From positions 992,001 through 1,056,000 of the forward strand of contig CBDBCK010000028.1 of the NCBI GenBank assembly GCA_965203345.1: a DNA stretch of 64,000 nucleotides, in the 5' to 3' direction. This document shows, piece after piece, positions 1 to 9,580 of this stretch. The DNA is from CBDBCK01 sp965203345. Lineage in GTDB: Bacteria > Chloroflexota > Dehalococcoidia > Lucifugimonadales > Lucifugimonadaceae. Under the pieces are notes generated by a model. It was not told the origin of the DNA and searched no databases. It was given only the letters and a program-made list of their open reading frames with translations. The first letter of the stretch is position 1. Each line of letters opens with the position of its first letter. A program made the translations under genes and the position numbers.

Positions 1-1
1 G

Positions 2-3000
2 AACCGGGATCGCACACTGAAGCGTATGAAACGGCTCGAAAAACTGCTTATTGAAGCAGAGCTTATGCCTAGAGATGACAAAGCACGTAAAGATATGGCT
101 AAGCTAGATCCTTATGAGTTGCGAGCCAGGGCACTTGACGATGAGAACTTGACTCGTCAGGAACTGGGGAGAGCTATATGGCATATTGCGAAGCGCAGAG
201 GCTTTCTGTCGAATCGTAAAGAAGACTCTACTGAAACCGCCGATGAAACTTCCAAAATGAAGGTTGCCATTGAGAATTTTAAAACAAACTTAGACGAAAC
301 TGACAACCGGACTATTGGAGAGTTCCTGCACGAGCGCCTCAAAGAAGGCAAACCGACGCGTTTCACCGAGGATAGATGGAAACCCTCTGACGTTGAAGAA
401 CTACCTCTCACTGGAGAACTTATCAAAGAAGAATTTTGGCAAATAGTGGAAGCCCAGAGGGATTTGGGAGGGAGCGAAATTCTTGAGGATAGTGCCTGGA
501 AGGAGATATTAGATCTCGTATTAGGGGAAAAAGACGCCGATCTCAAAAAGACCTTAGCTTCATGTGAACTGCTGCCTGCCAAAAAGTCAGAACAGAACAA
601 AACAAGCTACGCAAATCGTTATGAACTACGGAAGCGGGCGTTGAAGGAGCCGCTGGAATCGTTTCAACTTGGAGAGACTTTGCTTAAGCTGCACAATAAC
701 AAACGATTTAAGCCGAAGTCTGGAGTGGATCAACATACAGCCGTTCAAAAAGAGACGGAGCGAATCCGGTGCCTGCTAGAAGAAAGCAACTCACGTACTG
801 CGGGGGAGTACCAGTATGACCGGTCTTTAGAGGCTATATACCCTGCCAGATTTATGACTGAACAGGAACTTAAGAAGATCCGAAAGAAGCAAAAAGATCT
901 AGTAGACGACGCTATCTGGGACAAAATTGAGGACACTATACTGTTTCAGCGTCCCCTAAAACCTGTAAACCCGGGATTGTGTCAGTTTGAAGAGGGGGAG
1001 CTTAGGGCACCGACCGCTTTACCTTCGGTTCAGAGATTCCGCATACTGCAGGAACTGGCTAATCTGCGCCTGATTATCCCCGGAGAATTTAAACGTCAAC
1101 TTAATAAAGATGAAAGAGATAAGATATATCAGAAACTGATACAACCTAGAGACGGTGATCTGAGCAAAGCGGGGGTATTTACTTTTGACGCTATGCGGAA
1201 AGCCTTGAAGCTTCCAAGGGGAATGGAGTTTAATCTCCAAGACGATAAGCGAAAAGGGTTAAAGCCAGACGAAACAGCACGCAAGATGGCACGCCCCGAG
1301 CTTTTTGGGGATAGGTGGTTCCAGATGGAACTAAAAGATCAGGACGCTGTGATTGAAGACTTACTTAAGGGTGTGGACTTCGTGGAGAATGGAGCAGGGT
1401 CTCACAGAAGGGGCCCGAATGCCTTTGAACGGTGGAAGAACCAAAATAAAGAGAATGAGGCTCTCAAGCAAAAAGCTCGGAACGATTGGGGACTCTCCGA
1501 AGATAATGCCGGCAACCTGATCGAAACATCGTTGCCAAGCGGCTACGGGAGCCTCAGCCGTAAAGCTATTGGGAAGATACTACGGTACATGAAGGAAGAA
1601 GTAATACATTACTCAGAAGCCGCAGAAAAAGCAGGCTACAACCACTCTGAAACGGCAGCCGATGGCTCTTGTTGCAAATTACCTTACTACGGTCGGATAC
1701 TTACAAAGTACGTATCGGGATCTGAAACGGTAAACGAACCTTCAGAGTCTCCAAACCCGAACCCTACTGGATGCACGTGCCAAGCATGCGCCTCTGGCAG
1801 CGACTTGGCGTACGATATAACAAGGTACGGCAAGATTACCAACCCTACGGTGCATGTTGCCTTAAACCAGCTACGGCGGGTAGTTAATGCCCTTATAGAG
1901 CGCTATGGTAAGCCGACCGAAGTCTTCATAGAAATGGCACGAGAGCTTGCTCATAGCCAAAATCAAAAAGACAAGATTGAAAAACAGCAAACGGCCGAAC
2001 GGAAAGCCAACGTCAATAGAGACAAAATCATAAAAGAAGCAGGACTGATACCCTCTCAACGCTATAGAGGAAAGTTGCGTCTCTGGGAAGAACAAGGCAG
2101 ACCACAGGAACGTATCTGTCCTTTTTGCGGCGAAATCATCTCTTGTAGTGCTGCGCTTGATGATAGGACGGAGATAGAACATCTGCTCCCTTACAGCAAG
2201 ACTTTGGACGACTCATGGCCCAATAAGGTACTTACACATAGAGACTGTAATCGACGTAAAGGCGCCCGTACCCCTTTTGAGGTTTTTGGTCCTGCCCCCC
2301 TGAAAAAGTGGACGAAAAATCTGCCCGACAACAAGAGATGGCGCTTTAAAGAAGACGCTATGGATGAATTTAAGAAAGACGACTCGTATTTCGTTGAAAG
2401 GCAGCTGAACGATACGCGCTATATGTCGAAAGCCGCTAGGCAGTACATCACATCTATATTGCCAGAAAACAAGATAGTTGTATCTAATGGAAGGCTGACC
2501 TCGCTTCTGAGAGCCAGCTGGGGTATGAACAGTATTCTGGGACAAGATAGAACCCCGGTTCGCGAGTATGAATGTCTGCCTTTACCTTTACCTGACTTCC
2601 GCCGCATAGAAGAGGGCTCGAAGAGCGTTGACGGTAAGTGGAAAATTCACGCAAGCCTCCTGTCGGAGAAGATTATAGAAGAAATGGGTATAAATGAAAA
2701 CGATTATGTTTATTGCACACGTAATCCTGATCCTGAACGTAGCGTAACGTTTGATATACCAGCAAAAAACCGATCTGACCATCGCCACCACGCTATAGAT
2801 GCTGCTGTGATAGCGGCAACCAGCCGTTCAATGATCCAGCGTATATCAAGTGCTTTACAAGACGAACCAGACCATGATCAAGTGCGTAGAAAGCGAGCGC
2901 GCAACTGGCCTAAAGACCCGTGGAAAAACTTTAATCATGAAGATTTCAGGCATAAGATTATGGATATATTGGTGTCTTATAAACCGGACAGACCGGCTCC

Positions 3001-3817
3001 GGGAAAACCTAAGGATCTGCCTAAAGGGAGAGACGTTACTTCTGGTAAGTTGCATGAGGAAACTGCATACGGTATAACGGGTAAGAAAGAGCGTGGATAT
3101 CATGTTCTCACCTCCAAGAAGAGCTTAGGAAGCTTCAAGAATCCTCCAGAAAAAGATTTATCGGACCTTGAAGATGAGGAGCTTAGAGAAGCTCTGATGA
3201 AACTGTGGCAAACCGTCAAAGAAGACGGATCAATAGAGAAGAAAGATAGAGTCAGAGTCTTCTCACAAAGAGCTGCTGCTCCTCGAGCCTTAGAACAGTT
3301 CGGCTTCAAACGCGCTCCGCATGGCGTTAAGAAAGCCAGGACTAAAGTCCCTATGAAAGAGTACATAGCTGTCAAAGATAGAACCGTTAGGGCGTTCAAG
3401 GCTTATAAACCAGGCGGCAACGCCTTTATGGACGTGTACCAAATGCCTGACGGTAAATGGAAGGCGCTAACGATATTCAAGTACGATGCAAATCGAAAGG
3501 ATTTCGTAGATTGGTACCAAGATGAAAAATCTAGGATGACCCATCCAAACGCTAAAAAGGTGATGCGTCTCTATAACGGAGACTGCCTAAGATTGCATAT
3601 AAACGGCGTTTTTGTTATACGCCGCCTGCAAAAGATGAGTGGACAGGAACTCCACTTTGCTCAATTGTACGAAGCGGATGCGGACAAGAGAAACAGGGAC
3701 CAAAAGGACGACTATAAATTTTTGCATAAAACCGCCAACAGTCTTCGTAAGAATAGTCCTCAAAGGGTTGTCATAGACGAACTTGGACGAGAGAAAGTCC
3801 TGCCTTTGCCTTCATGA
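2..3817 (+). CDS. cas9: CRISPR-associated endonuclease Cas9, type II-C, 5'-truncated by window edge
   Basis: RNA-guided DNA endonuclease of a type II CRISPR system. The reading frame is open from base 2, so the start codon and the RuvC-I motif lie upstream of the window. The visible part starts in the arginine/lysine-rich bridge helix (NRDRTLKRMKRLEKLL). Counting from the Met at base 26, RuvC-II (VFIEMARELAHS) is near residue 635. An HNH domain follows at about 698-747, with CPFCG, IEHLLPYS (catalytic His near 719) and DCNRRKG. RuvC-III (HHAIDAAVIAA) is near 925, and a long C-terminal PAM-interacting region runs to 1263. An extra cysteine pair (CTCQACASG) sits near residue 590. cas1 and cas2 follow with neither csn2 nor cas4, which indicates II-C. 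With the missing N-terminus it should exceed 1,300 residues, large for II-C. Confidence 0.97.
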   Translation, partial: NRDRTLKRMKRLEKLLIEAELMPRDDKARKDMAKLDPYELRARALDDENLTRQELGRAIWHIAKRRGFLSNRKEDSTETADETSKMKVAIENFKTNLDETDNRTIGEFLHERLKEGKPTRFTEDRWKPSDVEELPLTGELIKEEFWQIVEAQRDLGGSEILEDSAWKEILDLVLGEKDADLKKTLASCELLPAKKSEQNKTSYANRYELRKRALKEPLESFQLGETLLKLHNNKRFKPKSGVDQHTAVQKETERIRCLLEESNSRTAGEYQYDRSLEAIYPARFMTEQELKKIRKKQKDLVDDAIWDKIEDTILFQRPLKPVNPGLCQFEEGELRAPTALPSVQRFRILQELANLRLIIPGEFKRQLNKDERDKIYQKLIQPRDGDLSKAGVFTFDAMRKALKLPRGMEFNLQDDKRKGLKPDETARKMARPELFGDRWFQMELKDQDAVIEDLLKGVDFVENGAGSHRRGPNAFERWKNQNKENEALKQKARNDWGLSEDNAGNLIETSLPSGYGSLSRKAIGKILRYMKEEVIHYSEAAEKAGYNHSETAADGSCCKLPYYGRILTKYVSGSETVNEPSESPNPNPTGCTCQACASGSDLAYDITRYGKITNPTVHVALNQLRRVVNALIERYGKPTEVFIEMARELAHSQNQKDKIEKQQTAERKANVNRDKIIKEAGLIPSQRYRGKLRLWEEQGRPQERICPFCGEIISCSAALDDRTEIEHLLPYSKTLDDSWPNKVLTHRDCNRRKGARTPFEVFGPAPLKKWTKNLPDNKRWRFKEDAMDEFKKDDSYFVERQLNDTRYMSKAARQYITSILPENKIVVSNGRLTSLLRASWGMNSILGQDRTPVREYECLPLPLPDFRRIEEGSKSVDGKWKIHASLLSEKIIEEMGINENDYVYCTRNPDPERSVTFDIPAKNRSDHRHHAIDAAVIAATSRSMIQRISSALQDEPDHDQVRRKRARNWPKDPWKNFNHEDFRHKIMDILVSYKPDRPAPGKPKDLPKGRDVTSGKLHEETAYGITGKKERGYHVLTSKKSLGSFKNPPEKDLSDLEDEELREALMKLWQTVKEDGSIEKKDRVRVFSQRAAAPRALEQFGFKRAPHGVKKARTKVPMKEYIAVKDRTVRAFKAYKPGGNAFMDVYQMPDGKWKALTIFKYDANRKDFVDWYQDEKSRMTHPNAKKVMRLYNGDCLRLHINGVFVIRRLQKMSGQELHFAQLYEADADKRNRDQKDDYKFLHKTANSLRKNSPQRVVIDELGREKVLPLPS

Positions 3818-3827
3818 ATCGTATGAC

Positions 3828-4745
3828 ATGGTAGGACGGCTTGTAGAGATATCTGGTACTGGGAGGAAACTGTCGCGCTCACGGGGGTTCATAGAAATAT
3901 CCTCGGAAGGCAAAAATATAGGTCGAATACCTTTGGACGACATAGCCGCGATAATAGCGACCGGTCGCGGAATCACTTACACACATGGCGTGCTTTTAGC
4001 GCTTTCTGAAAGAAATGTACCTCTCGTTATATGCAATGAGAAGTTTCTCCCGTCAGCATGGTTATGGCCTATGGAAGGACACCATGTTCAGGCTATGCGT
4101 ATGTCAGCTCAACTGGAGGCTAAACAACCTTTAAAGAAACGGATGTGGCAAGACCTGGTAAAAGCGAAAATAGGTAACCAAGCCGCTGTTTTGAATTCTT
4201 TTGGAAGGCCTTCGGAACAGGTGAAAGAGATGACCCGAAGGGTGCGGTCTGGTGATATAGGCAACATAGAAGCAGCAGCGGCTCAAAGATATTGGCTCTT
4301 CCTTTTTGCCCATGAGTTTAAGAGATCAAGACATGGTATGTGGCCCAATACGTTGTTGAACTACGGTTACACAGTGATAAGGGCTTGCTCTGCTAGAGCT
4401 ATAGCAGCGGTGGGATTGCATCCGTCGTTAGGAATTCATCATCGCAACAGGTTTGACCATCTGCAACTTGCAGACGATATTATGGAGCCTTTCCGTCCAA
4501 TAGTGGATTATAGGGTAGTCTCTATGATTGAAGAGGGGGCGACAGAAATCACAGATGACTGCAAGAAGGAGTTAGCTCTCATACCCAGCATGGATGTGCT
4601 TACTTCATCTGGAGCCACCCCAGTAATGACCTGCATCCATAGATTGGCTGCATCAGTGGCAAGGTCGTACATGGAGAAGAAAAATTGTCTCAACTTACCG
4701 CCTAACCTCTTGCCTATGGATTTCAAGAATAAAGTTGTAGAGTGA
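3828..4745 (+). CDS. cas1: CRISPR-associated integrase Cas1 (type II)
   Basis: Metal-dependent integrase that, with Cas2, inserts new spacers at the leader end of the array. The ATG at 3828 opens with MVGRLVEISGTGRKLS and gives 305 residues, normal for type II Cas1, starting 10 nt after the cas9 stop. An in-frame TTG at 3783 would overlap cas9 and is less likely. Family metal ligands are visible: Glu in NIEAAAAQRYW (about residue 148), His in LGIHHRNRFD (about 204) and the acidic LADDIMEPFRP segment after it. It lies in a cas9-cas1-cas2 operon on the plus strand. Confidence 0.96.
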   Translation: MVGRLVEISGTGRKLSRSRGFIEISSEGKNIGRIPLDDIAAIIATGRGITYTHGVLLALSERNVPLVICNEKFLPSAWLWPMEGHHVQAMRMSAQLEAKQPLKKRMWQDLVKAKIGNQAAVLNSFGRPSEQVKEMTRRVRSGDIGNIEAAAAQRYWLFLFAHEFKRSRHGMWPNTLLNYGYTVIRACSARAIAAVGLHPSLGIHHRNRFDHLQLADDIMEPFRPIVDYRVVSMIEEGATEITDDCKKELALIPSMDVLTSSGATPVMTCIHRLAASVARSYMEKKNCLNLPPNLLPMDFKNKVVE

Positions 4746-4787
4746 TATAACTCAGCTATTCATCGCTTATGATGACTGGAAGACAAG

Positions 4788-5129
4788 GTGTCTCAAGAGA
4801 GGATACTATCGGGTTACAGGCTATTGTGGATGCTCGTAATGTTCGACCTGCCGGTCAAAACCAGGCGAGAACGTAAAGTAGCGTCTAAGTTCAGGAGTGA
4901 TCTTCAGGACCAAGGCTTTGAAATGTGCCAGTTCTCTGTGTATTTGCGTTTCTGTGGAAGCAAGAGGCAAGTAGAAACCTTGACTGGAAAAGTAGGTCAG
5001 ATGGCACCTAATCATGGATCTGTCTATATCCTTTGTTTCACTGATAAGCAGTACGAAAACATAGTTGCCTTTGAGGGAGGTAGGCAACAGGACAAGTGGG
5101 AAAATCCTGGGCAATACGCTCTTTTCTAG
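4788..5129 (+). CDS. cas2: CRISPR-associated protein Cas2
   Basis: Small ferredoxin-fold partner of Cas1 in the spacer-integration complex. The GTG start at 4788 lies shortly after a purine-rich GGAAGACAAG. The 113-residue product has the Cas2 N-terminal strand LWMLVMFDLPVKTRRER, with the conserved Asp near residue 20, and the later segment CQFSVYLRFCGS. The length matches type II Cas2. It lies 42 nt after cas1 and 77 nt before the first repeat, so it ends the cas operon. Confidence 0.94.
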   Translation: MSQERILSGYRLLWMLVMFDLPVKTRRERKVASKFRSDLQDQGFEMCQFSVYLRFCGSKRQVETLTGKVGQMAPNHGSVYILCFTDKQYENIVAFEGGRQQDKWENPGQYALF

Positions 5130-5206
5130 CTGCTTGGTATCTGATTTTTTGATATTTAAAGTTAGTTCATTCCCTCCTGAAGCCCTGTGTGAGGGCCACT
5201 ATAGGT
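5130..5206. other. cas2-array interval, candidate integration leader
   Basis: This 77-nt AT-rich stretch separates cas2 from the first intact repeat. A short inverted repeat (GCCCT at 5182-5186, AGGGC at 5192-5196) lies just before the array. The degenerate repeats are at the opposite end of the array, so this side is the likely site of new spacer insertion. If crRNAs are transcribed leftward, as predicted, it would also be where pre-crRNA transcription ends. Both roles are inferred. Confidence 0.4.
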
Positions 5207-8200
5207 ATTTTAGCAAATAAAGGATCGTGCACCTGCTAAAACAGAATTCATACCATTCACATACTGAGGGTTATTTTAGCAAATAAAGGATCGTGCACCT
5301 GCTAAAACGGCGACAGACGCAGTATTTTAAATCTTCTTATTTTAGCAAATAAAGGATCGTGCACCTGCTAAAACTCCTCTTTGATGCCTTTAGAACCTGA
5401 ACCTATTTTAGCAAATAAAGGATCGTGCACCTGCTAAAACATATCTTTGATGGGGGAATTGTGGAGGTAAATTTTAGCAAATAAAGGATCGTGCACCTGC
5501 TAAAACCTGAGGTCTATGACGGGGGAATTGTGGAGGATTTTAGCAAATAAAGGATCGTGCACCTGCTAAAACACTTGGTTACTATTTAGTAAACGTCTCG
5601 GTATTTTAGCAAATAAAGGATCGTGCACCTGCTAAAACCTAGCTACTTTGATCATTCGGAAGCGTGGGATTTTAGCAAATAAAGGATCGTGCACCTGCTA
5701 AAACTCTAAACTGCTTACATTTTAATTATATCAAATTTTAGCAAATAAAGGATCGTGCACCTGCTAAAACACGTTATATCTGTCAAGCGTTTTACCTCCA
5801 ATTTTAGCAAATAAAGGATCGTGCACCTGCTAAAACTCAACGTGTGCATAAAGTGCGTCTGTGTGTATTTTAGCAAATAAAGGATCGTGCACCTGCTAAA
5901 ACTCGGTTCTCTTCTACGGCTTCAAAGTTCAAATTTTAGCAAATAAAGGATCGTGCACCTGCTAAAACCAAGTCGTATGTTCCCGTGAAACCGTCTATTA
6001 TTTTAGCAAATAAAGGATCGTGCACCTGCTAAAACTTGAAACCTTTGCTCAAGCAGAACGTGCAGAATTTTAGCAAATAAAGGATCGTGCACCTGCTAAA
6101 ACTTGAATTGATGGCCGCCTTTCGGGAGCCTGATTTTAGCAAATAAAGGATCGTGCACCTGCTAAAACTTAGCCAGCTCAATATCTATTATGTTTATCAT
6201 TTTAGCAAATAAAGGATCGTGCACCTGCTAAAACAGTGCCTCTATTCGTGAAGTGAGCACGATAATTTTAGCAAATAAAGGATCGTGCACCTGCTAAAAC
6301 TCGGAACCTAAAGTAGAGCGGTGCGAGTATATTTTAGCAAATAAAGGATCGTGCACCTGCTAAAACTATTATTAATATTTCCTTATTTATTTAATAATTT
6401 TAGCAAATAAAGGATCGTGCACCTGCTAAAACTCTCCAATGTTTCACAAGCTAGCTACACTAATTTTAGCAAATAAAGGATCGTGCACCTGCTAAAACTC
6501 TTTGTGTCGGCGACCGCGTAGGTTTAGTATTTTAGCAAATAAAGGATCGTGCACCTGCTAAAACGGATGCCTTGTGGCCCATAACCTACTTCATTATTTT
6601 AGCAAATAAAGGATCGTGCACCTGCTAAAACGGCATCCAACCTTATACACAAAACACTTTAATTTTAGCAAATAAAGGATCGTGCACCTGCTAAAACACC
6701 ACGTCTTCGGTTTTGTCTAGGCTAGCCATTTTAGCAAATAAAGGATCGTGCACCTGCTAAAACTCTTCGTGTTCTTCTCCAGGTATCACTCCCATTTTAG
6801 CAAATAAAGGATCGTGCACCTGCTAAAACACCATCTCAGTAAGTCCCAGTTTCTCCATGTATTTTAGCAAATAAAGGATCGTGCACCTGCTAAAACACTT
6901 TGTATGCACACGTTTAGAGGATAGGTGATTTTAGCAAATAAAGGATCGTGCACCTGCTAAAACACTCGGTTTGTCAAGTGGTCTAGTGTTTTAATTTTAG
7001 CAAATAAAGGATCGTGCACCTGCTAAAACATCCCGTCAACGTATACATAAAGTAGATAGTATTTTAGCAAATAAAGGATCGTGCACCTGCTAAAACATAT
7101 ATACACATAGACCCGCTTTGTGTATCATTTTAGCAAATAAAGGATCGTGCACCTGCTAAAACATCCCGTCAACGTATACATAAAGTAGATAGTATTTTAG
7201 CAAATAAAGGATCGTGCACCTGCTAAAACATCGTAACAGTAAACGTCGTACTTAGATCGATTTTAGCAAATAAAGGATCGTGCACCTGCTAAAACCTCAA
7301 CTCGTAACTGCCTGTGAAACCTGCTATTTTAGCAAATAAAGGATCGTGCACCTGCTAAAACAGTTCTCGATCCGGTTTCTCTTCACCTTCTATTTTAGCA
7401 AATAAAGGATCGTGCACCTGCTAAAACTAGCCGTTTGTGCTCCTCTATATCAGCAGGATTTTAGCAAATAAAGGATCGTGCACCTGCTAAAACTATGTAT
7501 CCTTCTGTGTGTTCGTGGTTTCCATTTTAGCAAATAAAGGATCGTGCACCTGCTAAAACAGTCGTATCAACAGACCAAGGCGCTACTGCATTTTAGCAAA
7601 TAAAGGATCGTGCACCTGCTAAAACTGCGTTCTTGAGTTGAACATCGAGCAAGTGATTTTAGCAAATAAAGGATCGTGCACCTGCTAAAACGCCTAAAAC
7701 CTTATCTTCTAATAAAGTTTCATTTTAGCAAATAAAGGATCGTGCACCTGCTAAAACCTTTACGGGTTTGTTTGTTCGGGTTTGTTTATTTTAGCAAATA
7801 AAGGATCGTGCACCTGCTAAAACATCAATAAATGCCTGCAGCTTCCAGTTGTTATTTTAGCAAATAAAGGATCGTGCACCTGCTAAAACACGCAGAGCTT
7901 TCTTGAACCTCAACAGGCGATTTTAGCAAATAAAGGATCGTGCACCTGCTAAAACTCATAGCTTGTTCAAGTTTCGGTTCTTTGTATTTTAGCAAATAAA
8001 GGATCGTGCACCTGCTAAAACCTACCTTGTGTTCGGGATTATCAAGCCTCACATTTTAGCAAATAAAGGATCGTGCACCTGCTAAAACATTATGAACACG
8101 TGGACAATTCCCGGCAACTATTTTAGCAAATAAAGGATCGTGCACCTGCTAAAACTCCGCTGAAATTATCATGATGCTCCGTCCTATTTTAGCAAATAAA

Positions 8201-9146
8201 GGATCGTGCACCTGCTAAAACGGCGGAGTTGTTTTCTATCCGAAGCTGGTGATTTTAGCAAATAAAGGATCGTGCACCTGCTAAAACATTATGGAATATA
8301 TACGGGATAAGCGCGGGATTTTAGCAAATAAAGGATCGTGCACCTGCTAAAACGCATTCTGATTGATACCACCAGGTGTAACCATTTTAGCAAATAAAGG
8401 ATCGTGCACCTGCTAAAACATTGTGAACACGTGGACAATTTCCGGCAACATTTTAGCAAATAAAGGATCGTGCACCTGCTAAAACCTGTCCTCTTCTCAT
8501 AGTTCTCTGCTACGATTTTAGCAAATAAAGGATCGTGCACCTGCTAAAACTGCTAGTTCGTCAAAGTTTAGTTCTTTGCCATTTTAGCAAATAAAGGATC
8601 GTGCACCTGCTAAAACTGACTTGACAAAGTTATGATTATGGTATACATTTTAGCAAATAAAGGATCGTGCACCTGCTAAAACTAAAGCCTGCTATTTTCA
8701 TAACTTTGGTTTATTTTAGCAAATAAAGGATCGTGCACCTGCTAAAACTTGAGTTTAGCAGTTATATCTTCCTGCCCTTATTTTAGCAAATAAAGGATCG
8801 TGCACCTGCTAAAACATATAGAGGACTTCACGACAAAGTTGACTTAATTTTAGCAAATAAAGGATCGTGCACCTGCTAAAACCTGAGTTCGTATTCGCCC
8901 GTGAAGCCTGCTATTTTAGCAAATAAAGGATCGTGCACCTGCTAAAACAATGATCGTTTCAGTAAATTGTTGATTAGGATTTTAGCAAATAAAGGATCGT
9001 GCACCTGCTAAAACATATCAGGCTACCTCGACGATAGCAGAATTATTTTAGCAAATAAAGGATCGTGCACCTGCTAAAACACTTACATTCGTCAATCTGA
9101 TAGGTTAAGGATTTTAGCAAATAAAGGATCGTGCACTTGATGACGC
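5207..9146 (-). CRISPR. Type II-C CRISPR array, 60 repeats / 59 spacers
   Basis: A 36-bp repeat, on the plus strand starting ATTTTAGCAAATAAAGG and ending CACCTGCTAAAAC, recurs from 5207 to 9045 in 59 apparently identical copies. A degenerate 60th copy at 9111 keeps its first 26 bases. Spacers are 29-31 nt, mostly 30, with a period of 65-67. The minus-strand form begins GTTTTAGCAGGTG and ends TTTGCTAAAAT, like Campylobacter and Neisseria II-C repeats. Together with the tracrRNA at 43681 this predicts crRNA transcription from the minus strand, toward cas2. One spacer is present twice (7030-7060 and 7163-7193), and several others are near-duplicates or target homologues. Confidence 0.99.
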
Positions 9147-9151
9147 TGTTA

Positions 9152-9187
9152 ATTTTAGTAGATAGATGATCTTATATCTGATGACTT
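9152..9187 (-). repeat. Second decayed CRISPR repeat beyond the array end
   Basis: Starting at 9152 the plus strand reads ATTTTAGTAGATAGATGATC and continues to a CTGATGAC end. It aligns with the array repeat across its whole length, with substitutions at about every third to fourth base. The degenerate copy at 9111 also ends in TTGATGAC, and the two are separated by only about 7 nt instead of a 30-nt spacer. This looks like the eroded oldest end of the array. It lacks the lower-stem complementarity expected of a tracrRNA anti-repeat. Confidence 0.6.
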
Positions 9188-9571
9188 CTTATATTTTGTG
9201 TTTTAAAAAAAATTTTATAAAAAGCGTTGATTTGTATAACTACGAGAAATGACAATTAAAATAAAGAACTAATATAGAGGATTTTATTCACAAAATATGA
9301 CAATCTTCTTTTATTATGCAACCTCCGAAACCTGTGTCGAGAATTAGTCAGCCAGAAGCTCGGCTTGTCTTTGTGCGGTTAGCTTGTACTCGCTTCACGC
9401 TACTGCAATCCTGTTTACACTGGAGGGTAGAAGTGTTGCCCAGCGTCTGGTCCAGCCTCCGAATAGCATCACTGTGTCCACGGTTTAGCCCATAGAAATA
9501 TAGCGCGTCTGCTAAGGTTGCGGTACACTAACGGCTTAGACTAACTATTTTATTAATTTGAATTCGGAGGA
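9188..9571. other. Intergenic stretch after the CRISPR array, with a possible coding relic
   Basis: About 380 nt without a supportable gene. The first 120 nt are very AT-rich. On the minus strand from about 9528 down to a stop at 9348 a frame stays open for roughly 57 codons (includes LADALYFYGLNRGH). It has no start codon, and an upstream in-frame stop lies at about 9535. It may be an eroded gene fragment, but no family was recognised. A GGAGG at 9566-9570 belongs to the next gene. Confidence 0.35.
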
Positions 9572-9580
9572 ATGCCAAAA

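Noticed and set aside
3783..3827. Cas1 start at the TTG overlapping cas9
   Set aside because: The extra 15 residues do not resemble Cas1, while the ATG at 3828 gives the usual N-terminus.
7852..8540. Minus-strand frames inside the CRISPR array repeating FSRCTILYLLK
   Set aside because: They are translations of the CRISPR repeat with spacers between; the regular 22-residue period matches the array, not a protein.
9111..9240. The decayed repeats as a tracrRNA next to the array
   Set aside because: The ends (TTGATGAC, CTGATGAC) do not pair with the GUUUUAGC lower stem, and there is no promoter or GC-rich terminator; the 43681 locus fits far better.
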